DNA of 64,000 bases from Candidatus Parcubacteria bacterium (lineage in GTDB: Bacteria > Patescibacteria > Paceibacteria > UBA9973 > UBA918). The position numbers and the translations under genes were made by a program. This document shows positions 30,774-40,992 of this stretch, piece by piece; the stretch's first letter is position 1, and each line of letters begins with the position of its first letter. The stretch lies in the NCBI GenBank assembly GCA_021731405.1, contig JAKFXN010000003.1, forward strand, positions 1-64,000. Direction: 5' to 3'. The notes under the pieces are model-generated. The model did no database searches and was not told the DNA's origin. It saw only the letters and a list, made by a program, of their open reading frames with translations.

Positions 30774-31847
30774 ATGGGATTTGAAAATCAAAAAAATACT
30801 GAAAAGTTTTCAACCTCGGACAAGGTCCTTTTGTCCGTTGCTCTTGCTGGAGCGGGAGCAGCTGGTATTCCGGCGGCGGTTGAAGAATACAGGACAATGC
30901 ACCACGAATATATTAGTGAAGACGCGCTTGATTTGGGTGAAGTGCTTAATAAAAAATTTTCAACTAAACTACAGGTTGAAAGTAAAAATGGTCAGTACAT
31001 ACTTCATATTGGTCAAATTCATGGAGTGCATCAGATGTCTGATGAGTATGCAGAAAAAGTCGTTGAACGACAGAAATATATTGAACAATTAGTTATAGAG
31101 CTAAAACAAAGATACGGAATAGGGGTAATTTTTGAAGAAGGTTCGTTTTTGGATTCATCTGATATAGAAACTAATAGGGAAACTGCTTTGGCGAGCACTT
31201 TAGAAGTCTACAACAACTTCGGCAAAGCCAGTTACTTTGAGGACGTTCTATTGCCAAATTTAGATACTATACAGAAAAAGGTAGCTGAATTTGCAACTGA
31301 GGATTTTGAGGCTGTAGATGAACTTGGGTTAACTACCCCACAATCAAAAAGGCGAGGCTATGTAGAAAGTTATTATACGTTAGAAAATTTTAAGGCTTTA
31401 CTTTCGTATGTTAGAGCAAATGAAAATCTATCACCAGAAGAAGTAGCTCAGACTGAAGAGATTTTGGACCGAATTGAAAATATAAAACAACAAGCATTTG
31501 CTACTCCAGGATTTTCTGATTTAGTTTATACGGCCGGTGGCGCAACTGAGAAATTGGGTCGCGAAAACCAAGTAAAGGTACTGCCGGCAGAGACTACGGA
31601 TTCTGTTGCTAATAAACCTAAGACAAAATTTCAGACTTTTGGAGAAGGTGCTGAATTTCACGAGCGTCGTGAAGACGTGAGCGCGCTCATAGCTTATGAG
31701 TTTGCCCTTAATAATGCGGATGCAAAATACGTACCTATTGTGTATGGGATGGGGCATGATTTTAGTAACAACATTAGAGCTATAAATGAAATGCAGAGTG
31801 ACGCAAAATATAAAATTGGTTTAATTAGAATTGATTATAAAAATTAG
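30774..31847 (+). CDS. Unrecognised 357-residue protein, possibly of the TraB/ChaN-like fold
   Basis: Start ATG 30774 follows TATAAT (30761-30766) by seven bases, so leaderless. The N-terminus has a weak hydrophobic stretch (VLLSVALAGAGAAGIPAAV). HIGQIHG near residue 85, FEEGSF near 125 and VYGMGHDF near 330 resemble the paired Gly-x-x-His and Glu motifs of TraB/Tiki and ChaN-type proteins, but the match is loose. A metal-dependent or haem-related function would be guesswork. Single gene with terminator. Confidence 0.5.
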   Translation: MGFENQKNTEKFSTSDKVLLSVALAGAGAAGIPAAVEEYRTMHHEYISEDALDLGEVLNKKFSTKLQVESKNGQYILHIGQIHGVHQMSDEYAEKVVERQKYIEQLVIELKQRYGIGVIFEEGSFLDSSDIETNRETALASTLEVYNNFGKASYFEDVLLPNLDTIQKKVAEFATEDFEAVDELGLTTPQSKRRGYVESYYTLENFKALLSYVRANENLSPEEVAQTEEILDRIENIKQQAFATPGFSDLVYTAGGATEKLGRENQVKVLPAETTDSVANKPKTKFQTFGEGAEFHERREDVSALIAYEFALNNADAKYVPIVYGMGHDFSNNIRAINEMQSDAKYKIGLIRIDYKN

Positions 31848-31852
31848 ATAAC

Positions 31853-31884
31853 AAAAAATGCCGACACTTGTCGGCATTTTTTTA
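31853..31884. terminator. Bidirectional terminator
   Basis: AAAAAATGCCGACA-ctt-TGTCGGCATTTTTTT between convergent genes. Confidence 0.9.
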
Positions 31885-31897
31885 ATTTAAACTTAAA

Positions 31898-32416
31898 TTA
31901 TTTGGCTGCAGTGTAGGCTTCGCGGCTTTTTTCAAAGGCAGCTTGGGCTTCTGCTTTTCCATGCCACTCTCCAACTGAAACTTCTTTCTTCTGTACCTTT
32001 TTGTAGGTCTCAAAGAAGTGGACCATTTCTTTGATGAAGTGTTTATTTAGGTCGGCGAGGTCTTGCACCTCGTCAAAACGAGGATCATCTACCGGAACAG
32101 CTACTACCTTGTCGTCACGTTCTCCGCCGTCAGTCATTTCCATAATTGCGACTGGCCTGGCCTTCACCAAGATACCAGGAGCAAGTGGATAGGTGGTGAG
32201 TAGTACCACATCAAGGGCATCACCGTCGTCAAATAGAGTTTGTGGTACAAATCCATAATCAAATGGATAGTCTTGCGCAGTGTGCATTACTCTATCAAGA
32301 GCGATAAGACCTGTCTCTTTATCAATCTCATATTTGTTTTTTGAGAATTTGGGAATCTCAATAATAACGTTCATTTCCTCACTGGTACCTGATGGGACAT
32401 CATGTAATAGGTTCAT
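31898..32416 (-). CDS. ppa: Inorganic pyrophosphatase (family I)
   Basis: 172 residues. Conserved blocks: IEIPKFSKNKYEIDKETG, YPFDYGFVPQTL and DGDALDVVLLT (metal-binding Asp set), then DDKVVAVPVDDPRF. It hydrolyses pyrophosphate to phosphate, pulling biosynthetic reactions forward in the cytoplasm. Transcribed alone. Confidence 0.96.
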   Translation of the reverse strand: MNLLHDVPSGTSEEMNVIIEIPKFSKNKYEIDKETGLIALDRVMHTAQDYPFDYGFVPQTLFDDGDALDVVLLTTYPLAPGILVKARPVAIMEMTDGGERDDKVVAVPVDDPRFDEVQDLADLNKHFIKEMVHFFETYKKVQKKEVSVGEWHGKAEAQAAFEKSREAYTAAK

Positions 32417-32486
32417 ATATGTGTAATTACGTATAAATGCGTATGAGCTTGTATCCTAACGCATTCTTTAAAAATAATGAAGTATT

Positions 32487-32519
32487 AAAAAACAGCTGGC
32501 CTGAGGCCAGCTGTTTTTT
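32487..32519. terminator. Terminator of nusA
   Basis: AAAAAACAGCTGGCC-tga-GGCCAGCTGTTTTTT. Confidence 0.9.
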
Positions 32520-32529
32520 AGGTTACCGA

Positions 32530-33918
32530 TTAGTTCTTCTCCTCTTCGTCAGCTACCAATGCTTCTGCTTCTTCGGGAGTGTCAATTTCGTTGAACTCCT
32601 CATCATCTGGATTAGTGTCTCGGTCATTTGTGCCCTCATCTTCCTCCGGTAGGGCTGGGTTAAGAGTCGTAGCATCTTCATTTTCAAGAACGTCGATGTC
32701 ACTTCCAATTTCTGTGTCAGTACCCGCCTCAAGGTCTGTCTTGCCTGTTTCGTCCGCTTCTGCCAGCGCTTCTTTATTTTCGGCAGAGACAATGTCAATT
32801 TTCCAACCAGTAAGCTTTGCGGCTAGGCGAACGTTTTGCCCACCTCGTCCAATAGCTAGAGATTGCTGGTCGCTAGCCACTTCAGCGGTAGCATGCCCTC
32901 GTTCCCCAGTCTCTTCATTTGGCTCAGACACCACCTTGATGTTGAGTACTTGAGCTGGCGATAGAGCGTCTTCGATAAATTCGGTTTGGTTTGGTGACCA
33001 TTCAATGATGTCGATTTTCTCACCACCAAGCTCACTCATAACGGTAGATACTCGAACACCGCGCTGTCCCACGAGTGAACCAACCGGGTCAATGTGTTGG
33101 TCGTGTGCAAAGACCGCAATCTTTGAACGAGCACCTGCTTCGCGGGCGACTGCTTTTACTTCAACTGCGCCACTTTGGAGTTCTGGTGCTTCAATCGCAA
33201 AGAGACCTGCCAAAAAATCTGGATGAGAACGTGATAGTTTGAGAAAAATACCGCGTGAAGTTTCTTCAACCGCAAGAAGAATAGCGCGAATTCGTTCACC
33301 CGGTTTGTATCGTTCCCCTGGAATTTGTTCATCATACGGCATGATCGCAGTGACGCGGCCAAGATCAACATAGAGGTTTCCTCGTTCAAAGCGCTGTACG
33401 TGCCCGACGATTATATCCCCCGCCTTTTGACCAAATTCAGCCAAGGCAGCATCTTTTTCTGCTTCACGAATCTTCTGCACGATAACCTGCTTAGCAGTTT
33501 GCGCAGCAATACGACCAAAATCATCTTTTGGTTCAAGGGGGAAGATGAGCTCTTCGCCGAGCTGCACGTCTTTTTTAATCATGCGGGCTGTTGAAATCAT
33601 GATGTGTTTCTCTTCATCAAAACGCACCTTCTTTTCTTCGCCGGGTACCACATCATCCTCTTCCTCCTCAGCTTCTTCACCTGGAGCAAGCTCAGGCTTC
33701 AGCATACTTTCATCCACTACAATCTTAATTTGATTGAAGTTGGTTGTTCCGCCATTTAGATCAAATTTGGCAGTAATGATTTGGCCACGCTTTCCAAACT
33801 CCTTTTTGTAGGCAGTAGCCAGCGATTGTTCAATTGCATCAATCATTTTTTCACGTGGAATACCACGCTCTTCTTCCATTTCTAGTAAAACGGCGTTTAT
33901 TACTTTTAAGTCAAACAT
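32530..33918 (-). CDS. nusA: Transcription elongation/termination factor NusA
   Basis: 462 residues. The N-domain begins MFDLKVINAVLLEMEEERG, an S1 domain follows (GDIIVGHVQRFERGNLYVDL), then two KH domains (PVGSLVGQRGVRVSTVMSEL and SLAIGRGGQNVRLAAKLTGW), ending in an acidic Asp/Glu-rich tail of about 90 residues. NusA binds RNA polymerase and modulates pausing and termination. The usual rimP-nusA-infB arrangement is absent here. 33919-34152 upstream carries a hairpin CCCGGC-gcaa-GCCGAG but no gene. Confidence 0.96.
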   Translation of the reverse strand: MFDLKVINAVLLEMEEERGIPREKMIDAIEQSLATAYKKEFGKRGQIITAKFDLNGGTTNFNQIKIVVDESMLKPELAPGEEAEEEEDDVVPGEEKKVRFDEEKHIMISTARMIKKDVQLGEELIFPLEPKDDFGRIAAQTAKQVIVQKIREAEKDAALAEFGQKAGDIIVGHVQRFERGNLYVDLGRVTAIMPYDEQIPGERYKPGERIRAILLAVEETSRGIFLKLSRSHPDFLAGLFAIEAPELQSGAVEVKAVAREAGARSKIAVFAHDQHIDPVGSLVGQRGVRVSTVMSELGGEKIDIIEWSPNQTEFIEDALSPAQVLNIKVVSEPNEETGERGHATAEVASDQQSLAIGRGGQNVRLAAKLTGWKIDIVSAENKEALAEADETGKTDLEAGTDTEIGSDIDVLENEDATTLNPALPEEDEGTNDRDTNPDDEEFNEIDTPEEAEALVADEEEKN

Positions 33919-34152
33919 AGGTGTCTATTAATGTGTTAAATATTTTCTCAATATCACTGTTTATAAAGAAAGCCCGGCGCAAGCCGAGCAGTCTTTCAGT
34001 CCACCTACTATAGTACTTATTTTTTTGAAAGTAAAGTCACACATCTTTTTCAGAAATTAATAAACGCGGTGGGGAAATGAGTTGCTTCTTGAATAAAGAG
34101 TTAGTGATACAATATAAGTAAGAGGTACTTATTAGCTCATTTCCATATTGTT

Positions 34153-35904
34153 GTGCGTATACAAGATGAACAACTCAAACGTTTCGTTCTTGATGCTGGC
34201 TTAATCAAAAAGTCAGATATTGCCGCCGTGGAAAAAATTGCTAAGGAAGAACGCCGTACGCTCGCTGAAGCGCTTATTGCGCAGGGTCACATGACCGAAG
34301 ATGACATGCGCCGAGTTGAGTCATACGTACTGGGAATCCCTTTTGTTTCTCTCAAAAATACCAAAATTGAGTTTGAGGTTTTAACTCTCATTCCTGAGCC
34401 GGTAGCTCGGACGCACAATATTATTGCCTTCAAGAAGACGGACAAAGAGCTTGAGGTGGCCATGCTTGATACCGCTGATTTGCCAGCGATTGACTTCGTA
34501 AAGAAAAAAGTTGGATTAAAGATTTTGCCGCGTCTCACCGACACTGAGTCAATGCGTAGCGCGCTTCGCCAATACCAAAAGACACTCAAAGATGAGTTCG
34601 GTGAGATCATCATGAAAGATGCTTCAGCGCTCAAGGTGATTGCTGATGAGAACGGTGAAGAGATGAGTGAGAAAGACCTCAAAAAAATGGCTGAGGACTT
34701 ACCAGTGGTACGCATTGTTGATACGCTTTTGCGCCACGCGATTATTCAGGGTGCTTCTGACATTCATATTGAACCACTGGAAGAAGAGGTGGTTGTTCGC
34801 TATCGAATTGACGGGATTTTAAACGACGCGATGAAGCTTCCGAAGCACGCTTCAAGTACGCTCGTCGCCCGCATTAAAGTTCTCTCAAATTTGAAACTCG
34901 ACCAAAAGCGCTTGCCGCAGGACGGTCGTTTCAAAATGGAGATGGACGGACAAAAAGTAGCCTTTCGTGTGTCGATGCTCCCAGTCTTCTTTGGTGAGAA
35001 GATTGTGATGCGTCTTTTGCGAGAAAGTAGGGCAGGTTTCTCCCTTGAGGGAATTGGTTTCCACGGCTCTACCCTTGAGCGTATTCACAAAGCAACCCGA
35101 GCAACTACCGGTATTATTTTGGTGACTGGGCCAACAGGGTCTGGAAAATCAACCACTCTCTATACCATCCTTGATTTGCTGAACTCACCTGAGGTAAACA
35201 TCTCAACCATTGAAGACCCAATTGAATATCAGATGCCGCGGGTAAATCAAAGTCAGGTAAAGCCAGAAATTGGTTTCACCTTTGCGGCTGGGCTACGTTC
35301 CCTTATGCGTCAAGACCCAGACATTATTATGGTGGGAGAGGTACGTGATGAAGAAACGGCAAGTCTCGCTATTAACGCCGCTTTGACTGGTCACTTGGTA
35401 TTAGCAACAGTTCATACTAATTCAGCTTCGGGTACGGTGGCTCGTTTGGTGGATATGGGAGTAGAAACCTTCTTGCTTGTATCCACTCTACGCGTCGCTA
35501 TTGGTCAACGTTTGGTACGAAAACTGTCTGATGACAAGCTTCCGTATATTCTTACTAAAGCAGAACGTGACGAATTGGCATCACATGTAGATCTCGACTC
35601 AGTGATGGCAACGCTCAAGGAAGAAAAAATTGTCAAAGACGACGCTACTTGGAATGATATTCCGTTTTACCATCCAAAAGAAAAAGGAGAGACTGAAGAT
35701 GGGTACAAGGGACGAATGGGTATTCACGAAGTGCTCGAAGTATCACCAACTCTTAAAGAAATGGTGATGGCTGGGAAGACTGGTGATGAGATTGAAGCTC
35801 AGGCGCGTAAGGAGGGAATGCTCACTATGCTTGAGGATGGAATCTACAAAGCAGCTAAGGGACTTACCAGTATTGAGGAGGTACTACGCGTGATTAACGA
35901 ATAA
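34153..35904 (+). CDS. pilB: Type IV pilus assembly ATPase PilB
   Basis: 583 residues from a GTG start. N-terminal GspE_N-like domain, then the ATPase: GPTGSGKSTTLYTIL (Walker A), Asp box ISTIEDPIEYQ, LMRQDPDIIMVGEVRD (Walker B) and LATVHTNSA (His box). The region that normally holds a zinc tetracysteine motif contains no Cys; the whole protein lacks Cys. It powers pilus extension from the cytoplasmic face. First gene of a pilus operon, 4 bases before pilC. Confidence 0.95.
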   Translation: MRIQDEQLKRFVLDAGLIKKSDIAAVEKIAKEERRTLAEALIAQGHMTEDDMRRVESYVLGIPFVSLKNTKIEFEVLTLIPEPVARTHNIIAFKKTDKELEVAMLDTADLPAIDFVKKKVGLKILPRLTDTESMRSALRQYQKTLKDEFGEIIMKDASALKVIADENGEEMSEKDLKKMAEDLPVVRIVDTLLRHAIIQGASDIHIEPLEEEVVVRYRIDGILNDAMKLPKHASSTLVARIKVLSNLKLDQKRLPQDGRFKMEMDGQKVAFRVSMLPVFFGEKIVMRLLRESRAGFSLEGIGFHGSTLERIHKATRATTGIILVTGPTGSGKSTTLYTILDLLNSPEVNISTIEDPIEYQMPRVNQSQVKPEIGFTFAAGLRSLMRQDPDIIMVGEVRDEETASLAINAALTGHLVLATVHTNSASGTVARLVDMGVETFLLVSTLRVAIGQRLVRKLSDDKLPYILTKAERDELASHVDLDSVMATLKEEKIVKDDATWNDIPFYHPKEKGETEDGYKGRMGIHEVLEVSPTLKEMVMAGKTGDEIEAQARKEGMLTMLEDGIYKAAKGLTSIEEVLRVINE

Positions 35905-35908
35905 TCAT

Positions 35909-37138
35909 ATGCCTACTTTTACATACACAGGCGAAGATCAAGAAGGGAAAAAAGTAACCCAAACGGTTACTGCAGATGATCGTTATGCCGTGTATGACAT
36001 AGCTCGTCGAGACGGACACCGAATCTCCAGTATTGATGAAAGTAAGAAGGGAGGGTTTGGTGGTGGTTTTGATATGGAGCGCATCAATATGATGCTGAGT
36101 CGCGTGAAAGCTGACGAGCTGGTGATGATGACCCGCAACCTCGGTTCAATGCTCAATGCTGGACTCACCGTCACACGAGCTCTTTCGGTAATTGAGCGCC
36201 AAAGTAAAAACCCTAAATTAAAAGGAGTGTTGAAGCGAGTGGTTGACCGTATTAATAACGGTGAGCAGTTTTTCGTTGCTCTCAAAGAGTACCCTGAGGT
36301 ATTTAGTGATTTGTATGTGGCGATGATTAAGTCTGGTGAGGAGAGTGGTAACCTAGCCGAATCCTTAAAGACGCTTTCTGTCCAGATGGAGCGCGCCAGC
36401 AACCTCACGAAGAAAATTAAAGGTGCGATGATTTACCCGGCGATTGTTATTACGGTGATGGTTATCATTGGAATTTTGATGATGATTTATGTGATGCCAC
36501 AAATCACGGGTGTGTTTAAGGGGATGGACATGGAGCTGCCGGCTACCACTCAGTTTCTGATTAACACCAGTGACTTCTTTGCCGCCCATACCCTTATGGC
36601 CTTAGGAATCATGATTGGAAGTGTGGTCGGGGTCGTGTATTTTTTCCGAACCAAAATTGGTCGAACTGTTTCTTCCTGGACAGCTACTCGTCTACCAGTA
36701 ATCGGCACTATGGTAAAAGAGACCAATTCTGCCAGAACTGCGCGCACCCTTTCGTCCCTCCTCAACTCTGGAGTAGATGTAATTCAGGCTATTGAAATCA
36801 CTGAGGAAGTGGTACAAAACGTCTTTTATAAAAAAATTCTCCAAGACGCACGAGTACGTGTAGAGAAAGGAACTGCATTGTCTGAGGTATTTATTGAACG
36901 CACCGATCTGTATCCAATCTTGGTAGGGGAGATGATTTTGGTGGGTGAAGAAACAGGACAAATATCTGGCATGCTCGGAGAACTCGCTATTTTTTACGAA
37001 ACAGAAGTGGAAAGAAAGACAAAAGATCTATCAACTATCATTGAACCACTTTTGATGGTGGTGATTGGTGCGGGCGTAGGCTTCTTTGCACTTGCAATGA
37101 TTGCGCCAATTTACTCTATTTCTGACGGGTTATCATAA
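35909..37138 (+). CDS. pilC: Type IV pilus inner-membrane platform protein PilC
   Basis: 409 residues. Two repeated T2SSF domains: the first around MMTRNLGSMLNAGLTVTRALSV, the second around ARTLSSLLNSGVDVIQAIEI, each followed by membrane helices, with VGEETGQISGMLGELA near the end. It begins with the usual FTYTGEDQEGKKV. PilC links the ATPase to pilin assembly. 4 bases after pilB, and its stop is 4 bases from the next start. Confidence 0.95.
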   Translation: MPTFTYTGEDQEGKKVTQTVTADDRYAVYDIARRDGHRISSIDESKKGGFGGGFDMERINMMLSRVKADELVMMTRNLGSMLNAGLTVTRALSVIERQSKNPKLKGVLKRVVDRINNGEQFFVALKEYPEVFSDLYVAMIKSGEESGNLAESLKTLSVQMERASNLTKKIKGAMIYPAIVITVMVIIGILMMIYVMPQITGVFKGMDMELPATTQFLINTSDFFAAHTLMALGIMIGSVVGVVYFFRTKIGRTVSSWTATRLPVIGTMVKETNSARTARTLSSLLNSGVDVIQAIEITEEVVQNVFYKKILQDARVRVEKGTALSEVFIERTDLYPILVGEMILVGEETGQISGMLGELAIFYETEVERKTKDLSTIIEPLLMVVIGAGVGFFALAMIAPIYSISDGLS

Positions 37139-37142
37139 AGCT

Positions 37143-38888
37143 ATGCAGTTTCTTGCACGCAAAAAGAATACCTCCGGCTTCTCACTCATTGAAGCGATAG
37201 TAGTTATTGCACTCATGGTTATTGTGTTTGCCGGTTTGTTTGCTGCCTTTGAATATTCACTCAAGTTGATTGCTCAGTCTCGGGCAAAAATGACAGCCCT
37301 TTCTTTAGCGACCGATAAAGTTGAGTACATACGTTCGCTCCCGTACAACGACGTTGGTACAGTTTCAGGTATTCCAAACGGTGCAATTCCACAGAATCGT
37401 ACCGTGACGTTAAACGGCATTCCATTTGATGAGCGTGTGCTGATTGAGTACGTTGATGACGCAGCGGACGGTCTTGGGGTACTTGATTCAAATTCAATTG
37501 TGGCTGACTACAAAACTATAAAAGTCGAATACACGTGGGACATTTACGGAGTGCCCAATTCTTTTAGCTTAATCAGCTCGGTAATGCCCCGTTCAATTGA
37601 AACAACTGCTGGGGGAGGAACTTTCCGAGTAAATGTCTTTGATGCTGAAGCGCAGCCACTTTCTGGTATTGATGTTCGACTCTTTAATACTACTGGCACC
37701 ACCTCTATTGATGTAACCCGCAAGACCGACGCCACAGGGGCAGCTCTTTTTACCGGAGCGCCGGCGGGAGGAGGGTACGAGTTCTTTGTGTCAGCTCCGG
37801 GTTATTCAACCGATCAGACGAGACAGGCAACAACCTCACTTGAAAACCCTTCAACTCTTCCCGCCTCTGTGCTCGAAAGCGACGTTTCAACTATGAATTT
37901 TCAGATTGATGAGCTGAGCGACTTAACCATAAACCTATTTGATTCACAGGTAACCGACACCATACTCGAACCCTTTAGTGATCTTTCAGGAGTAGCTACT
38001 TCAACTGACGTGGTGGTGAGTGCAGGGACACTTCAGCTCGCTGATATTGCGGGAGTGTATAGTGGGAGTGGGTACGTGCTGCTTACCCCAATAGCTCCTT
38101 CCCCACTCCTTTCTTGGGGGGTCATAGATATTGAATCGGTGACTCCTCCGCAGACTGATGTCCGAGTGCGTTTTTATGAAGGTACCAGTACAGCCTCACT
38201 TATTCCAAATGTTGACTTGCCTGGTAACGCTGTTGGGTTTGCGGAACGATATATCGATTTGCGGGATCTTGATGCTGCAGTGTTTCCAAGTTTGGTAGTA
38301 GGGATAGAACTTACTTCAACCGATACTTCTGTCTCACCGTCTGTAAATAGTATTAGTGTTTCGCATATTGAATCTCGTACCATGCTCGCTTCAACACCAC
38401 TTACGCTTCGGGGAAGTAAAGTAATTGGATCTAACGCTGCTGCCCAGTCTGTCTATAAGACTACAATCAGCACAACGACAGATTCGGGAGGTCAGCGAGA
38501 GCTTTCTGATATCGAATGGGATTCATATATAGTGACACCAGGTGGAGGATACGTTGTAGAGGAGGCATGTTACGCAAATCCTTACTTCTTAGCTCCTGAT
38601 AGTAATGATCAGCTAGACTTGCTCGTTACTCCAGGGACTTCCCATAATCTTCGGGTGGCTGTAAAAGCAGCTGATAATTCACCAATTATTGGCGCAACCG
38701 TAGAGCTCAGCCAAGGGGGTACGACTTGGACCGAAGTGACGGGGTGGTGTGGTCAGGTGTATTTCGACTCCCTTTCAACAGGCTCAGATTACTTTATTGA
38801 TGTTACTGCTGCAGGGTATCCTGGACAGACACTCAGTTCAACTACCGTCTCAGGTGTAACGGTACAGGACGTAACTATGGTTCCGTAG
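37143..38888 (+). CDS. Very large pilin-like protein with Ig-like/carboxypeptidase-regulatory repeats
   Basis: Start ATG 37143; 581 residues. A class III signal and N-methylation motif SGFSLIEAIVVIALMVIVFA marks it as a prepilin. After the pilin stalk, residues about 155-225 (FRVNVFDAEAQPLSGIDVRL .. FFVSAPGYS) and 500-581 (NLRVAVKAADNSPIIGATVE .. IDVTAAGYP) form two carboxypeptidase-regulatory/SpaA-like beta domains flanking a beta-rich middle. Ordinary pilins have 130-200 residues, so this is probably a tip or surface adhesin carried by the pilus. Confidence 0.85.
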   Translation: MQFLARKKNTSGFSLIEAIVVIALMVIVFAGLFAAFEYSLKLIAQSRAKMTALSLATDKVEYIRSLPYNDVGTVSGIPNGAIPQNRTVTLNGIPFDERVLIEYVDDAADGLGVLDSNSIVADYKTIKVEYTWDIYGVPNSFSLISSVMPRSIETTAGGGTFRVNVFDAEAQPLSGIDVRLFNTTGTTSIDVTRKTDATGAALFTGAPAGGGYEFFVSAPGYSTDQTRQATTSLENPSTLPASVLESDVSTMNFQIDELSDLTINLFDSQVTDTILEPFSDLSGVATSTDVVVSAGTLQLADIAGVYSGSGYVLLTPIAPSPLLSWGVIDIESVTPPQTDVRVRFYEGTSTASLIPNVDLPGNAVGFAERYIDLRDLDAAVFPSLVVGIELTSTDTSVSPSVNSISVSHIESRTMLASTPLTLRGSKVIGSNAAAQSVYKTTISTTTDSGGQRELSDIEWDSYIVTPGGGYVVEEACYANPYFLAPDSNDQLDLLVTPGTSHNLRVAVKAADNSPIIGATVELSQGGTTWTEVTGWCGQVYFDSLSTGSDYFIDVTAAGYPGQTLSSTTVSGVTVQDVTMVP

Positions 38889-38896
38889 TTATTAGT

Positions 38897-39508
38897 ATGA
38901 AACAATACCCACTACAAAAAGGCTTTACTCTCGTTGAGACCATCATGGTTGTGAGTTTATATTCAATTTTACTCTTAGTCATCTCAACCAGTATTTTTAA
39001 TTTATACCAAGCCAATAGCTACACGCTTGGACAGTCATATGAGATTGATCAGGCGAGACGTGGTATGCAGACATGGCTCAGGGATACAAGAGAGATGACT
39101 TATGCCGATAATGGCACTTTTCCAATTGCTGTTCGTGGAAGCAATCAGTTTGGATTTTATAGTGATATCGATAATGAACCATCGGTAGAGTATGTGGAGT
39201 ACTTTCTTGCCACAACAACACTCTACAAGCGCATTTATAAAAGTGCCGGCTCGCCACCCGTCTATAATTTGGTGACACCTGTTCGAGTAGAGATTCTTTC
39301 AGAGTATGTACAAAACATTGTGCAAGCAACGTCTACTTTTTTGTATTTTGACACCAATGGCCTTCAACTCACCGCGACTTCTTCACTCTTAACTGATATC
39401 AGATATATTGAAGCTCGCGTTATAATTAATATCGACCCAGTAAAGTCACCAGGAGAATTTTTGCTTCGTAGTGGAGTTGCTCCAAGAAACCTCAAAGACA
39501 ATTTGTAA
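38897..39508 (+). CDS. Minor prepilin
   Basis: 203 residues with prepilin motif KGFTLVETIMVVSLYSILL. The Gly-Phe cleavage site with Glu at +5 is classical for processing by PilD-type peptidase. A single beta-rich globular domain follows. It lies 8 bases after the giant pilin and 3 before the next gene; probably part of the priming complex. Confidence 0.88.
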   Translation: MKQYPLQKGFTLVETIMVVSLYSILLLVISTSIFNLYQANSYTLGQSYEIDQARRGMQTWLRDTREMTYADNGTFPIAVRGSNQFGFYSDIDNEPSVEYVEYFLATTTLYKRIYKSAGSPPVYNLVTPVRVEILSEYVQNIVQATSTFLYFDTNGLQLTATSSLLTDIRYIEARVIINIDPVKSPGEFLLRSGVAPRNLKDNL

Positions 39509-39511
39509 TTT

Positions 39512-40960
39512 ATGAAACCGTACACAGAAGTACCTCAAAAACTTAAAAATACCATCGCTGGGTATTTGCTGGTGATGGTGCTTGTGTTTGGTTCTATTTT
39601 TTTCTTGATCACCACTTCGTTTTTTACATACATCGTTTCACAGAGTGATCTCATTGATCAAAAAGTGGAGTTGCAGCGCGCGCTTGATATTGCTGAAGCT
39701 GGCCTCAACTACTATAAGTGGTATCTCGCTCATTTTCCTGGGGACACTACCAATGGTACTGGTCTGCCTGGTCCGTACGTACACGTCTACAACGACCCAG
39801 AAGGAGCGGCAATTGGCGAGTTTTCACTTGAAGTGGCGAGTAGTACGTTTTGTGGAGACATTTCTTCAATTGAAGTTTCTTCTACCGGCTTTACCTATGA
39901 CGATCCAAGTGTCTTTCGTACTATCACGGCTCGGTATGCCAGGCCGAATGTAGCTGAGTATGCTTACATTATAAATTCTAGTGTCTGGGCAGGACCTGAC
40001 CGTGTGATTGTCGGGCCATATCACTCCAATGGCGGAATCCGCATGGATGGAACAAATAACTCTACAGTGACCAGCGGACAGACTACGTGGACGTGCAACA
40101 GTAGCTTCGGGTGCTCTCCAAGCGGTACGCGCAATGGGGTGTTTACTACGACCGCAAATCCAAACACGGCTCTTTTCTCATTCCCATCAGCTCCAATAAA
40201 TTTCACTGGACTTACTGTTGATTTGGCACAAATGCTTGATAGGGCGCAAAATGCTGGCGGCGTTTACATCCCACCTTCAGGAGGGTACGGGTATCGCATT
40301 ACGTTTAATGCGGCAGGTACTATCACCGTTCGTCGGGTAACAGGTACTACTCAATATTGGGGCTATACTACTGCAGATGGCTGGCTGCAAGAACGACATG
40401 TAATCTCAAGCACAGCGTTTGTCGGTACATACCCAATTTCAGCTAGTTGTCCCCTCATTTTTGTGCAAGATAAAGTTTGGCTTGATGGAGTCGTTAATCA
40501 AAAAGTTACATTAGCCGCGGCTGACGTTGCTTCAGCGGCTATCAATCCAAGTATTATTTTAAACGATAATATTACTTACACCGCTGCTTCAACTTCAGGG
40601 TTGTTGGCAATTGCTGAGCAGGATGTCCTCATTGGCATTTCGGTACCAACCGACATGAGTTTAAATGGAATCTTTGTTGCACAAAATGGTCGCTTTGGAA
40701 GAAATCACTACAATACATCAGGGACGTATGGTCTTCCTGGCACGCTTGACCCGTATCTCTTCAGAGATTCATTGACTGTTAATGGCACTATTGTGTCAAA
40801 CGGACGAGAGGGAACTCAGTGGGTAAGCGGTGGAATACCAACTTCTGGCTTCTTAGACCGTCTCAATAGTTACGATCGAAACCTTGTGGTCAGTCCGCCA
40901 CCATTGGTGCCAAATACCTCCGATGTGTTTGTGGTTACCGACTGGAAAGACTACCGTTAA
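39512..40960 (+). CDS. Large PilX-like pilus-associated protein
   Basis: 482 residues. The N-terminus has one membrane helix (IAGYLLVMVLVFGSIFFLI) followed by IDQKVELQRALDIAEAGLNYY, which matches the start of PilX/PilV-type proteins in which Glu-Ala-Gly follows the helix. No GFxxxE cleavage site is seen. The rest is Gly/Thr/Ser-rich and beta-prone, with two Cys in TTWTCNSSFGCSP. It closes the pilus operon and is probably a surface component. Confidence 0.75.
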   Translation: MKPYTEVPQKLKNTIAGYLLVMVLVFGSIFFLITTSFFTYIVSQSDLIDQKVELQRALDIAEAGLNYYKWYLAHFPGDTTNGTGLPGPYVHVYNDPEGAAIGEFSLEVASSTFCGDISSIEVSSTGFTYDDPSVFRTITARYARPNVAEYAYIINSSVWAGPDRVIVGPYHSNGGIRMDGTNNSTVTSGQTTWTCNSSFGCSPSGTRNGVFTTTANPNTALFSFPSAPINFTGLTVDLAQMLDRAQNAGGVYIPPSGGYGYRITFNAAGTITVRRVTGTTQYWGYTTADGWLQERHVISSTAFVGTYPISASCPLIFVQDKVWLDGVVNQKVTLAAADVASAAINPSIILNDNITYTAASTSGLLAIAEQDVLIGISVPTDMSLNGIFVAQNGRFGRNHYNTSGTYGLPGTLDPYLFRDSLTVNGTIVSNGREGTQWVSGGIPTSGFLDRLNSYDRNLVVSPPPLVPNTSDVFVVTDWKDYR

Positions 40961-40992
40961 CCTATAAAAAGATTGTACTAATGAGCTTATGG

